25,831 nt of DNA, taken from the IMG/VR virus record IMGVR_UViG_3300017765_000045, positions 1 through 25,831 of that record; one strand, 5' to 3'. Position numbers and translations under genes: made by a program. The notes below the pieces were generated by a model that was given only the letters and a program-made list of their open reading frames with translations, was not told the DNA's origin and did no database searches. The stretch comes from a virus. Below are positions 8,490-17,520 of the stretch, in pieces. The first letter of the stretch is position 1; each line of letters starts with the position of its first letter.

Positions 8490-9107
8490 TTATTTCTTTT
8501 TAGTTAATTCAACGTTTAAGCCTAGCTTTTCAGTTAGACTTTGTATTTCATCTAAGCAAACAGCTTCATCATTAAAGCTTTTTGCTATTACTTCTTCTTC
8601 TACTTCTTCTGGAGTTTTCTTGTCTGTAGCATGAACTGTTACAAACGTACAAGGCTCATGAGTATATATAACTCTTTTTGTACCTGCTTTAGTAACTCCA
8701 TGGTGAGGAGCTTCGATGTCTACTATACCGTCTTCTGTAAGTATAGACATTTTGCCACTCATTAAAAAGTATGGGTGGTCAACTTTATGTATTTTAGTTA
8801 CTAGTAGCATGTTAGCAGGATTATATATTTCTCTTACGTAACACCCACCAGCAAACGTATGTTTAGTTGGGTTTGCCTTGTGTAACTCTTCGCCAACCAT
8901 ACCACCTTCACTCTCAAGTTGCTCATGCAACTCTGTTATTTGTCTTCTATACTCTTGCTTTTTTCGTATTTCTTGAGCTATTTCCCAAGCTTCATCAAAA
9001 GTAAAAGTATGTTTTAGACCTAGCCTCTCTGTTTGTTCTATAAATTGTTTCCTTAAATCTTCTTTTGATAGTGGATTATTTATAGCTTGATCGTCTATGT
9101 GCTTCAT
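8490..9107 (-). CDS. Cupin-fold virion-region protein
   Basis: 205-aa protein. The first about 80 residues are helical and charged (QFIEQTERLG, EIAQEIRKKQEYRRQITEL). Residues 85-160 look like a single cupin barrel: KIHKVDHPYFLMSGKM matches a degenerate cupin motif 1, with His107, His111 and Gly118. After it come ILTEDGIVDIEAP and TKRVIYTHEPCTFVTVHAT, with His150 in the motif-2 position. Two to three histidines could hold a metal, but an enzymatic role is not established. Cupin proteins of this type recur in the late operons of marine podoviruses, where their job is unknown. A charged tail ends TKKK. The TAATATG junction to the following gene suggests coupled translation. Confidence 0.78.
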   Translation of the reverse strand: MKHIDDQAINNPLSKEDLRKQFIEQTERLGLKHTFTFDEAWEIAQEIRKKQEYRRQITELHEQLESEGGMVGEELHKANPTKHTFAGGCYVREIYNPANMLLVTKIHKVDHPYFLMSGKMSILTEDGIVDIEAPHHGVTKAGTKRVIYTHEPCTFVTVHATDKKTPEEVEEEVIAKSFNDEAVCLDEIQSLTEKLGLNVELTKKK

Positions 9108-9137
9108 TAAATTAAATTTACTATAATATAGTTACAC

Positions 9138-9527
9138 TTAATTGCTACTTTCAAAAGTATCAACAGTGATATTGAATAACTCTGCAAAGTTGTTAGAGTT
9201 GTTCTTAAATCTAAACATACCGTAGTAACCTAACATCGATCCATATTCATGGCAGTTATCTTTGCTAAACAACACAAATAAAACCTCAGGTCTTTCTGGA
9301 CTAGGTTTAGGTGTAGGTAATTGATTAACATATAAGTTTGTAGTAACTGTTATAGTATTATTAATTCTATCTATAGCTGTTATTTCTCCTAACTGAGTTA
9401 TATCTTGCTGATTAACGTTGAAGCCGCTATTTGGTACAGCAACCACAGCGTAAGCAATATCACCTACAGATACAGAGTCTTGTATAGTATATTCAAATTG
9501 TAATGTTAGTGTAAATGGAGGAGGCAT
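9138..9527 (-). CDS. Small beta-rich virion-region protein, 129 aa
   Basis: Unrecognised. The translation is dominated by beta-forming segments such as PFTLTLQFEYTIQD and ITAIDRINNTITVTTNLYVNQ. A short Pro-rich patch (QLPTPKPSPERP) follows, then a Cys-containing region with YGSMLGYYGMFRFKNNSNNFAEL. There is no signal peptide or membrane helix. It is coupled to the 450-aa gene by TAATATG and followed after 30 bases by the cupin gene, so it is part of the same late operon. A small tail or baseplate-like component is plausible, but unproven. Confidence 0.65.
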   Translation of the reverse strand: MPPPFTLTLQFEYTIQDSVSVGDIAYAVVAVPNSGFNVNQQDITQLGEITAIDRINNTITVTTNLYVNQLPTPKPSPERPEVLFVLFSKDNCHEYGSMLGYYGMFRFKNNSNNFAELFNITVDTFESSN

Positions 9528-9528
9528 A

Positions 9529-10881
9529 TTATGTTACTGTTATAAAATTATCTACTGCTATAGTAAAGCTTTCGTTAACTCTACCAAATCTATCTACTTT
9601 AAACAAACCTTTAACTGTTAAAGAGTTTGCTGAAAACGTAGTTGTTAAGTCGTGAAGAGAAACCCTAGCGTCAACTATAGGCTCTCGTCTAACATTTATT
9701 GTGTCTTTTTCATATTCATCGTACTGGCTAGCTAAAGGCGTTGATATATCTGTAACATTAGCGTCTCTAGACTTGCTAGCTGACTTACTGCCACCACCAC
9801 CAGAAGGATCAAAAGTTCCAGTTAAAGTAAAATATTTGTAACCTGGCTGGCCGTCCATGTCTGATGATTTTAAATCAGGCTCTATACCTATGTCTCTAGG
9901 CCAAACTAAAGGAGTGTAAGCTTTTGGTTTTTTACCAGGCCTGTCTGTAAATGTTACATCGCTAGCGGCAAAAGTCCAGTTAGAAGAGTAGCTAGAACTT
10001 GTTAAAGCTAAAGTTATAGTTGTATCTATATATCTTTTAAACTCGTAGGGATTTTCTTCACTAGGAACTCCATCTGCTAACACAGTGTTGTTTTTAGGGA
10101 CAACGTAAAAACTATAGTCAGTATTAACACTGATAGCTGGAAAGTTAATCGAATAAATATTTTTAGGTATATAAATAAAGTCTCCTCCTTCTAAAAGCTC
10201 TTTCTCTGTAATATCAAGTATATTCTTTAAACTATCACTAGTATTAGATCTGCTAGAGTATTTTTTATCAAAAGAACCAGTTGTAAAGCTATAATAATCG
10301 CCGGTAGTTTTATTATACAAAACTAAATCACAATCAGCGTTTTTACCTTTGTTTAGACTAACATCTGCTACTACAGGGTCTTTAGTGTCTGGAAGCTCAA
10401 AGCTTGCGTGGAAAACAACGTTACCATCATTTAAAGAAACATGATCGTTAGCATCAACGTCTCCACCGTTATTTGGATAAAAACACGAGCCGTCGTCAGA
10501 TGTTGCTAGCGGGTTGTAGTTTACAGCGTTTGGATCTGTGCAACCTTTCGCTATACTACCGTGGTCTACACTTGGCTTTTTTCTATCAATGTCAAGGCGT
10601 ATTTCCATGAAGTTGTTAACAACAAAGCTAGTGTGGTATACGGCCGCGTTTACAGTGCCGTCGTTGTTGTTTGTAAAAACTACTTTTGTTATTTCAGTTG
10701 CAACGTTACCACCAACCCAACCGCCTTGAGAAAACACAGCTCCACCAATAGAAAACTCTGTAAAGTCTAGCGCAGCTCCTGTAATCTCGGATATAGTTAA
10801 ATTAGCTATTCCAGCTGGAACAACATCTCCTTGAAAAACGTTATAATCAAAATCTGTTACGTTACAATTATCTACAGCCAT
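9529..10881 (-). CDS. Virion structural protein with GCTDP/DDGSC module
   Basis: 450-aa protein of unknown function. The N-terminal about 105 residues are beta-rich. A short Cys module follows at residues 113-133, beginning GCTDPNAVNYNP and ending TSDDGSC; its two cysteines and acidic residues look like a small calcium-binding or disulphide-held unit. I associate this pattern with secreted adhesin-like proteins of marine Bacteroidota, from memory. The remainder is beta-rich with several Ser/Thr/Asn-rich segments, a GGGGSKSASKS linker near 360 and a C-terminal beta segment ending FTIAVDNFITVT. There is no signal peptide. The location after the nozzle gene fits a tail-associated or head-decorating protein. 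The 129-aa gene follows with a TAATATG junction. Confidence 0.75.
   Translation of the reverse strand: MAVDNCNVTDFDYNVFQGDVVPAGIANLTISEITGAALDFTEFSIGGAVFSQGGWVGGNVATEITKVVFTNNNDGTVNAAVYHTSFVVNNFMEIRLDIDRKKPSVDHGSIAKGCTDPNAVNYNPLATSDDGSCFYPNNGGDVDANDHVSLNDGNVVFHASFELPDTKDPVVADVSLNKGKNADCDLVLYNKTTGDYYSFTTGSFDKKYSSRSNTSDSLKNILDITEKELLEGGDFIYIPKNIYSINFPAISVNTDYSFYVVPKNNTVLADGVPSEENPYEFKRYIDTTITLALTSSSYSSNWTFAASDVTFTDRPGKKPKAYTPLVWPRDIGIEPDLKSSDMDGQPGYKYFTLTGTFDPSGGGGSKSASKSRDANVTDISTPLASQYDEYEKDTINVRREPIVDARVSLHDLTTTFSANSLTVKGLFKVDRFGRVNESFTIAVDNFITVT
10483..10545 (-). other. GCTDP...DDGSC Cys module coding segment
   Basis: Encodes residues 113-133 of the 450-aa protein, starting GCTDPNAVNYNP and ending DDGSC. 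It joins a beta-rich N-terminal domain to the Gly/Asp-rich start of the rest. Confidence 0.75.
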
Positions 10882-10882
10882 A

Positions 10883-13800
10883 TTAATCCCAATTTTGTCC
10901 TGTTATGCTAGAGCTAAAGTCTTTTACTACAGCTCTTACTGGTTGTGGAGCCTGCTCTCCAGGGTTGCTATGTGTTATAGTAGCTTCACCTATACCTTGT
11001 ACAGTAAACTCTTTTTCGTCTAGGTTATTAAAATCTGTGCAAGCTCCTCTTATATAATTGAACCATTTACCTTCTTTGTCTAAAAACTCTGGAACTTTAC
11101 CATCTTGAAGGTCAGTGTTGGCGTACTCAACGTACCAACCTTCTTTTGAATTTAAGTTATAATATTGATCATCATCTACATGCCTATTTATTCTAGCTTG
11201 TGTGCCTTCGTACTTTATAGTTTGAAAGTTTTTAACAGAGCTAGGAGCATCGTTAAATAACACTTCAACATAGGAGGGAATAAATGAACTACCATAAAAA
11301 GTATTTCTACTATTGTTTATGTGGTGCTTCCATATTGAGCCATTATCAAAAGTGTAATAATCATTATTAACGCCTACACCTGTTTCAGGGTGAAAACTTT
11401 TAAAGCTAGTCCAACCTTTAACCTGCTCGTTATATGTTACTGTTGTATCTGGAAAATTACTAGCTAAAAAACCGTTAGGATAACCTTTTCGCTGCGTAGG
11501 CTTTTCATACATTGTTAAATTATAGTTATCTTTTCTTTGATCAAAAGTACCTATAAGCCTAAAGTTTTTTATAGTATTAAATGTATCTGTAAAGTAATCT
11601 TTCATACCATAGTCTGATATAGGTGTCATACCGTCTTTTGATAGTCTAAGCACCGCGCCTCTCTGCGTATCAGTAAAGTAACACCTGTATTTATCTGCCG
11701 CAAAAGATTCAGGGTTAGTAGATATACCGTAGTCTCCAGCAAAAGCTATAGCTTGACCAAGGACTCTATTAGCAGCTGTAAGTTGAGCGTTACCGCCAGA
11801 TTCAAACAAAGCATCTTTGTCAGATAAAACTTTTAATACTTTATCTTCACAGAAAGTTACTATGTCAGTGTCTCTTGTAAATAGCTTCTGTATGCTTCCG
11901 TTATCAGGATCAAGATCTTTTGTTATTGGCTCAGCCTGTATAAACTGATTAAGTCTATTAACGCCAGACAGACTATTGAATATACCTGAAAATATAAAGC
12001 TTTGCGATCTTCTTTCTTCTTTATACTGCTCTGCTATAGTAGTCGATGCTTTAACGCCGTTTTGTATTGTTGGTTGATTAAAGTCATCTCTAATTCTATC
12101 TGACTCTATACCATTACCAAAAGAGTAGCAGTTGTGCCAAGGTAGTGTTATAGAGTTCCAAGAGGCATGGAACCTAGGGTTAACTCTTATAGTAGATCCA
12201 ACCGAAGCTTGTGTTGCAACTAGTGTTACCTCACCACCATACCCGTCTTCAAAAAGAAGTGTATCTCCAGACGCAACCGCTTGTGCGCCTTGTACTTCTA
12301 CCTCAACAAATCCTCCTCCAGCGTATTCCCCTCTCATTGCAGTAACTAATGCTGGCTGTATGGAAACATTGTCTATAGCTATTAAAGAACCAAAGTTAGG
12401 TAAGATTGCGGTCTCTGCGTTAGTCTCATCTATAACAATAGGGTACGCTCTGCTTATCTCGTAGTATATATCTAAGCCAATATCTTCTTTAGGTTTTGTT
12501 TCCCAAACAGCTGGGTTTTCACTTGAAAAACCTTCACCATCATCGAAAGGACCCATTATCTGTAAGTTGGTAGTGCTGCTACCATCGTGATTAGCGTTTC
12601 TTCTAGCGTTGTATATAGTTCTGTCTGCTACTATAGTCCACTTTTGTCTTCTGTTCCAAGACTCCCAATAGTCGCTGTCACCTAGGTGTAAATCACTTTT
12701 CTGAGCGTTAGTTATTCCCCAATGGCTGTATGAAGTTACTGTCTCATGTATTATCTGATCTGGATCATCTTGCCACCTCCATTTACAACCTGGTAAAAGT
12801 AAAAGTCTCATGAACTCATATTCGTCTGTATTACTACCTTTTCTTAAATGAACAGGGTTCATAAAATCCATTCTTGCAGGAGTTAAATCATCTTTCCAGT
12901 CTCCCGTTGGGCCAAACTCGTCATCTGGACCTATAAATCCGCCTGTAACAGATATATCCATTCTGCTACCCCATATACCCTTAGATCCGTTTTGATAACC
13001 GTTGGCACTACCGTTCCAAGGTGCTATTTCTAAAGCGCCGTTTGGACCTCCTGCCAGCGTAATTTGTTGATCAGGAGCGGTGTGCCAATCTTCAAAGTCT
13101 TGAGGGTTGAGACCGTTTTCTATAGTATGCGGGTCATGAGCCCAGCTCAAAGCCCAAGCATCATCAATAAATAGCGTAGCTTGACCACCTCTTGTAAAGT
13201 AATTGTTCCAAAACTGAAAAGCTCTGTTGTCGTTAATAAAGTCTGCTGCCGCAAATCCAGCTTGAGCTAGCGCATAAATTGGAAGAAGTAAAAGCTCCCA
13301 CCACTGTGGAGCGCCTCCAGCGTCAACAGATCCTGCTGTACCCTTGTATATACCCCAGTCACCACCGTTAGATGCTGTGAAAAAATCTCCTAGCGGAGCA
13401 TTTTGGTTTTGCGCAAAATCGTCTACAGTATTATTAACGTTATTAGGTTGGTTAGACACCTCTAACAAGTTGTTTGGTATTGGTAAAGTGGCGTTAGTGC
13501 TGTCTCCCCAAGTGTAGCTAGAGTTGTATGGGTGAACATGATTTAATCCAGCTATTGATCTAACGTAGCCGTTATTTGTGTTACCAAATATAGAAAAAGG
13601 AAAGCTTCCTCCACCATACCCAGCGCCTTGGTTATCTGTGTTGAGAACACCACCGCTTCCGTTAGTATGCGAGTCGTATGTGTGAAGATAACGCATGCCG
13701 TACGCTGTAACGACAACAAGGTTATCATCGTTTAAAACCATAATAAAGTTTTCTAACGTAGTATCTTTAAAAACTTTAACAAAGAATTTACCGTCAAACT

Positions 13801-14416
13801 CTGGCTTATCAATATACTCGTTGCGTACGATTTGTAATTGTAATCCAGGATTTCTATTTGCCCAGCTTGTGCCACAGACAGATCCAACCTCAGGTCCTAA
13901 TCGTTCTTCTAAATTTATTCTATACCCGTCATTTCCAGCACCACCAAAGAAGTTACCTAGCTCTATACTAATTATATCGTAATACTGAGTGGCTAAACCT
14001 GTTATAGTTCTAAACCTAGCAGAGCACTCTGACGCTATAGCAGTTATAGGATTATTAGAGGTAGTATCAAAAGCTGTATTAAACTGATTTAGTCTTACGT
14101 AAAAAAACACTTCGTTTTGTCCCGGAAAGCCTATACCAGTACCTGTTTGTCCAAAAAAGTCGTCTAAAGTAGTTGTTCCAGCGGTAGTGGTAGATCCATT
14201 TAACAAGGTTCCTTGAACTTTTCTATCAAGCTTTATATCTTGAGGAGCTTCGTTTTCAATGGCTAGTATCTTGTATCTAGCAGGCTCTACTATAGGGGTT
14301 GGCCCATCGTGCTCTTTCTTTAATTCTAAAAATGTTTCTTCATCTACTTTGTTTCTATCTGATGAAGGAAAAGAAAGCCACAGGTTACCATCTTCAGCAT
14401 TGTACCAGCGGTCCAT
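10883..14416 (-). CDS. Tail nozzle/stabilisation protein, C-terminal part (frameshifted)
   Basis: Frame of 1177 aa counted from an internal Met; coding actually begins at 14599, giving 1238 residues of the continuous protein. It is Trp-, Asn- and Gly-rich and beta-rich, with many aromatic loops (WGSRMDISVTGG, RQKWTIVADRTIYN). The second half contains nozzle-type segments: ERRSQSFIFSGIFNSLSGVN, SFAADKYRCYFTDTQRGAVL and NVNDYYTFDNGS-like beta repeats, which look like propeller blades of the T7 gp12 / crAss muzzle class. It probably forms the tail tube end and may bind tail fibres. The ATG at 14416 has no leader of its own, being embedded in coding sequence. It ends in a TAATATG junction with the next gene. 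Confidence 0.85.
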   Translation of the reverse strand: MDRWYNAEDGNLWLSFPSSDRNKVDEETFLELKKEHDGPTPIVEPARYKILAIENEAPQDIKLDRKVQGTLLNGSTTTAGTTTLDDFFGQTGTGIGFPGQNEVFFYVRLNQFNTAFDTTSNNPITAIASECSARFRTITGLATQYYDIISIELGNFFGGAGNDGYRINLEERLGPEVGSVCGTSWANRNPGLQLQIVRNEYIDKPEFDGKFFVKVFKDTTLENFIMVLNDDNLVVVTAYGMRYLHTYDSHTNGSGGVLNTDNQGAGYGGGSFPFSIFGNTNNGYVRSIAGLNHVHPYNSSYTWGDSTNATLPIPNNLLEVSNQPNNVNNTVDDFAQNQNAPLGDFFTASNGGDWGIYKGTAGSVDAGGAPQWWELLLLPIYALAQAGFAAADFINDNRAFQFWNNYFTRGGQATLFIDDAWALSWAHDPHTIENGLNPQDFEDWHTAPDQQITLAGGPNGALEIAPWNGSANGYQNGSKGIWGSRMDISVTGGFIGPDDEFGPTGDWKDDLTPARMDFMNPVHLRKGSNTDEYEFMRLLLLPGCKWRWQDDPDQIIHETVTSYSHWGITNAQKSDLHLGDSDYWESWNRRQKWTIVADRTIYNARRNANHDGSSTTNLQIMGPFDDGEGFSSENPAVWETKPKEDIGLDIYYEISRAYPIVIDETNAETAILPNFGSLIAIDNVSIQPALVTAMRGEYAGGGFVEVEVQGAQAVASGDTLLFEDGYGGEVTLVATQASVGSTIRVNPRFHASWNSITLPWHNCYSFGNGIESDRIRDDFNQPTIQNGVKASTTIAEQYKEERRSQSFIFSGIFNSLSGVNRLNQFIQAEPITKDLDPDNGSIQKLFTRDTDIVTFCEDKVLKVLSDKDALFESGGNAQLTAANRVLGQAIAFAGDYGISTNPESFAADKYRCYFTDTQRGAVLRLSKDGMTPISDYGMKDYFTDTFNTIKNFRLIGTFDQRKDNYNLTMYEKPTQRKGYPNGFLASNFPDTTVTYNEQVKGWTSFKSFHPETGVGVNNDYYTFDNGSIWKHHINNSRNTFYGSSFIPSYVEVLFNDAPSSVKNFQTIKYEGTQARINRHVDDDQYYNLNSKEGWYVEYANTDLQDGKVPEFLDKEGKWFNYIRGACTDFNNLDEKEFTVQGIGEATITHSNPGEQAPQPVRAVVKDFSSSITGQNWD

Positions 14417-14568
14417 CGCTAAATTGTAGTATTCGTTAGAAGTTTCTTTAATAAAAAACTTAAACGACTTAGCCCAAATAGGGGCGTTATTATTAATAGA
14501 AGTTACAAAACTATTAGAGTTAGCACAAAACTCTTTTGAAACTGTTATTGAACCTCCTTGCTTATCTG

Positions 14569-16575
14569 CTAATACTGGTGTTTCTCTACCAAACTCATCT
14601 TGTAAACAACACCTAGTTGGTAAGTTCTTTGTGTTTTTATAGATTTAGTAGGTATCTCTACCGCTAAGCTTTGATCTACATAAGACAGAGATTTTACTTT
14701 AAGATTTGCCTCTGGACTTATTAGTTTGTTAAAGGAATCTAATAAATTGTAATTTTGTAAGTAGTTAGCATATATAAGTCTATTAGCAGAAACCTCTTGA
14801 GCTTTAGCTTTTCTAGGCACATTATCCCAAGGGCGTAGCAATTGATTTGCTGGAACTACAGCGTGTATTAACTCTGATTCTATACGTAAGCTACCTCTCT
14901 CTTGAAAGTTGCTACCATCAGCTAAAACAGCATATCCAGAAAAAGGATCAGACGTAGGCCATAGTGGAGCTCCGTCTTCTAGCTTTATAGTTTTAACGGT
15001 GTAAACTGTTGTTGATTTGTCTTCTTTGTAAAGTACATCAATTTCAGTTATATCCTTAGGTCTATGACTAGGTAGAGGCGCGTAGTTTTCTACGTATAAA
15101 CTTCTTAATCTATTAGCCATACCTTGATTGTAACCTTCTTTAGGATAATAATCAAAAGGCCCTGGAAGAAAAGCTACTTCAGAAAAAGGCGCAAAAGGAG
15201 AGTACTGACCGTCTACGTACTTGTATCTGTATGAAAATCTAGGAAACTTAAACTCAAACAAAGCGTCTTCTTGTTCTAGTATAACGTAAAAGCTACCTAT
15301 GTTTCCTAAATCATTACTTATTGACATTATTTGTATGTCGTAAGTGTCGTTACTTATCTTATTAAATATTTGAGCTCTAATGTCAAAGTCTGTAAAAGCC
15401 GTTGGATCTTGACTCAACTCAGATGTCATTAATATAAAATCTCCTTCAAAGTAAGATACGTCGTCGTCAAAAGTAACATTACTTATTATAGTACCAGTGC
15501 CAACTACGTTAGTTGGAAACTGTACAGACGCAGCGCCAAAAGGACCTATTGGTGTAACAAAAGGATTGTTTTGATTAAAAGTGTTACCACCACCTACGTT
15601 TACAATGTTTACGCCTGGATTAAATTGAGTTGCTACTGGTAAAGGTCTATCATCATTAGTAGAAGACATCCTTAACGTTGGTGGAGTTAAAGGACTTTTT
15701 CTTATAGTAGTATTATTTTCTAACTCAGAATATACTGGAACATCAATGTTTATTTGATCAAAATATTTTACTATTTCAAGTCCATCATTAACAAAAGATC
15801 CATCAATTTTTTTACTAACTAGCCTGGTGTGATGCTCAGAAGAGTTTCCAGCGCCAGCTGTATTTAAAATGTCGTCATCAGAACCTGTTCCAAGTATAGA
15901 TCTTTTTATGTTTATAGTTTTAGGCTCACTTACATCATCAGTATACATCAACAAGTCTTCAACAATGTTTATAGCTGTAATATCTGTAAATTTGTTAAAC
16001 CCTAAAACACTTGTGTTAGCTATTGTTTGTTGACCTAAAGCTATAGACGCGTTGTCAACACCGTGTAGCAAGTCGTTACCAACAACATTTTTTATTTCAT
16101 AACCACTAACTTTCATGCCGGGTCTAATACCTGCACTACTAGAAACTTGGACTGCTGGAGCTGGTGTAGCAAAAACTGGCGCACCCACAGTGTTTGTAGA
16201 AACTATATCTGTTGTAACTCTATATATATCTACAAAAACAAACGTAAAGTTGTTTTCATCTATGTCGTATTTTACAATATAGTTTTTAGTTATTCTGTTA
16301 CCGCCAGCATGTGTAAACTCATTACCAGCTACTAAGTAATATATGCAGTTAACCTCATTGTCTACTATAGAGCCAACACAATAACCACCTTCTGGTATTA
16401 AGTTTGTGGATAGCTCTACGTTACCTAATATATTTTCTAGCGAACCTACGTTACTACTATCTGAAGTAGAAACTTGTATGTTCATTGCGTCTCTATATTG
16501 ACCAGCTGGAACAAGGCGCTCATCAAGGTCCTTGTTCATTTTACCTTGTGCAAAATTTCTATTAAATTCTGGCAT
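14569..16575 (-). CDS. Tail nozzle/stabilisation protein, N-terminal part (frameshifted)
   Basis: 668-aa reading frame starting MPEFNRNFAQGKMNKDLDER, followed by LVPAGQYRDAMNIQV and SNVGSLENILGN. This N-terminus is a pattern I know from phage tail nozzle or 'stabilisation' proteins of the T7 gp12 / P22 gp10 / crAss muzzle class (recall, not search). The body is beta-rich, with RYKYVDGQYSPFAPFSEVAF and EIDVLYKED typical of the conserved core. The frame ends abruptly: after QRTYQLGVVYK it reads MSLVEKHQY and stops. In the alternative frame the text continues DEFGRETPVLADKQGGS and runs without a stop into the 1177-aa frame. The last nine residues are therefore probably an artefact of a lost base, and the real product would be about 1897 aa. 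A real split gene cannot be excluded. Confidence 0.85.
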   Translation of the reverse strand: MPEFNRNFAQGKMNKDLDERLVPAGQYRDAMNIQVSTSDSSNVGSLENILGNVELSTNLIPEGGYCVGSIVDNEVNCIYYLVAGNEFTHAGGNRITKNYIVKYDIDENNFTFVFVDIYRVTTDIVSTNTVGAPVFATPAPAVQVSSSAGIRPGMKVSGYEIKNVVGNDLLHGVDNASIALGQQTIANTSVLGFNKFTDITAINIVEDLLMYTDDVSEPKTINIKRSILGTGSDDDILNTAGAGNSSEHHTRLVSKKIDGSFVNDGLEIVKYFDQINIDVPVYSELENNTTIRKSPLTPPTLRMSSTNDDRPLPVATQFNPGVNIVNVGGGNTFNQNNPFVTPIGPFGAASVQFPTNVVGTGTIISNVTFDDDVSYFEGDFILMTSELSQDPTAFTDFDIRAQIFNKISNDTYDIQIMSISNDLGNIGSFYVILEQEDALFEFKFPRFSYRYKYVDGQYSPFAPFSEVAFLPGPFDYYPKEGYNQGMANRLRSLYVENYAPLPSHRPKDITEIDVLYKEDKSTTVYTVKTIKLEDGAPLWPTSDPFSGYAVLADGSNFQERGSLRIESELIHAVVPANQLLRPWDNVPRKAKAQEVSANRLIYANYLQNYNLLDSFNKLISPEANLKVKSLSYVDQSLAVEIPTKSIKTQRTYQLGVVYKMSLVEKHQY
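14596..14604 (-). other. Apparent -1 base frameshift inside the nozzle gene
   Basis: The minus strand reads TAC AAG ATG AG here. One additional A (TAC AAA GAT GAG) would give Y-K-D-E-F-G-R-E and join the 668-aa and 1177-aa frames. The 61 codons between this point and the Met at 14416 are all sense and read like normal protein, with SKEFCANSNSFVTSINN and APIWAKSFKFFIKE. There is no classical X-XXY-YYZ slippery heptamer at the site. Confidence 0.85.
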
Positions 16576-16578
16576 ATC

Positions 16579-17520
16579 TTATTTTATCCATTTAGATTTG
16601 TTTCTCATCACTTGCATAAACTCTGTTATCTTGTAGTTAGACAATCGTAGCTTAGCTTTTCTAAGTTCAGCAAATCTTTCTTTTTTTAACATCTGTATTG
16701 TTGCGGGACTATAGTTTGATCCTGTTGACACTATATAGTACGCTACGCACTTGTACCAAGCTTCTTCAGCAAACTTATGTATGACGTTATCTTTTATTTT
16801 ATCAGGCTCTCCAGAGTCATTGCCAGTACCATCTGTAACATAGTCTAGTATTATGTTTGATCCAACTAAGCCTGACCCAAAATATAACCTTCCTCTAGCG
16901 TGGTCAAAATAGTAGCTACCGTTTATCTGCGCGTGTTCAGGTGACAATCCATATCTTTGCCCCAAAGCAAACTCAGAGTGTCCATCGTTATAATTGAAGT
17001 CGGCTACTTGATCTTCGTGGCTGGCTGTAGTTTGAAAATTACTTGTTATTACAGCGTGTTCTTCTGGTATCTCTTGAGCAAATGGTCTACCTAAGGCATT
17101 TATACCGTTTACGTCCCACCATATATCATTTTCTTTTGGATCATCTGTTTTAGTTGCTGGCCTGTAAGGATTTTGAGTTTCTCTAACAGGATATAGTGGA
17201 TGCTTAATACCAGAGCCGTCGCTGTAGAAAACGTTTGTATAACCTACAAAGTCATGAGGCAAAGGTATGTGCATTCTATTATCTAGTGTAAACTCCCAAG
17301 TCTTTTTAGATCTTAAAATATCGTAATTCATTTCTTGCATAGCTCTACGGCCAAAAAAGAAAACGTCTGATCTATCAGCTTTAGATATTATTTTATTCTC
17401 ACCAACATACATAGCTAAAAACGTGTTTACCAAAGCTGTTAAGATTTGATATTGAAAAGTTCCGTAATTAGCCGGATTATTGTAGTAGTTAGCTACCTGT
17501 TGTGGAGTGTGTTGTGCCAT
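16579..17520 (-). CDS. Probable tail adaptor / tubular (ring) protein
   Basis: 313-aa protein with a helical N-terminus (FQYQILTALVNTFLAMYVGENKI) and a beta-rich middle. The middle contains RMHIPLPHDFVGYTNVFYSDG (about 82-102) and, later, HARGRLYFGSGLVGSNIILDYV. A basic helical C-terminus ends in MRNKSKWIK. The 'pleasing IPLPxDF...LDYVTDG' pattern resembles podovirus adaptor proteins of the T7 gp11 / crAss ring class, which connect portal and nozzle. That comparison is from memory. It overlaps the upstream gene by one base and is followed by the nozzle gene after three bases, which fits a connector-tail operon. Confidence 0.58.
   Translation of the reverse strand: MAQHTPQQVANYYNNPANYGTFQYQILTALVNTFLAMYVGENKIISKADRSDVFFFGRRAMQEMNYDILRSKKTWEFTLDNRMHIPLPHDFVGYTNVFYSDGSGIKHPLYPVRETQNPYRPATKTDDPKENDIWWDVNGINALGRPFAQEIPEEHAVITSNFQTTASHEDQVADFNYNDGHSEFALGQRYGLSPEHAQINGSYYFDHARGRLYFGSGLVGSNIILDYVTDGTGNDSGEPDKIKDNVIHKFAEEAWYKCVAYYIVSTGSNYSPATIQMLKKERFAELRKAKLRLSNYKITEFMQVMRNKSKWIK

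Noticed and set aside
12132-13982. Plus-strand open frames of 95 and 110 codons
   Set aside because: Antisense shadows of the nozzle gene, whose minus-strand translation is clearly protein-like.
14417-14568. Apparent 152-base intergenic gap
   Set aside because: It is fully coding in the frame of the 1177-aa segment and belongs to the frameshifted nozzle gene.
14590-14610. Programmed -1 ribosomal frameshift
   Set aside because: Reading-frame geometry fits -1, but there is no slippery heptamer and no obvious downstream pseudoknot, so a lost base is the simpler reading.
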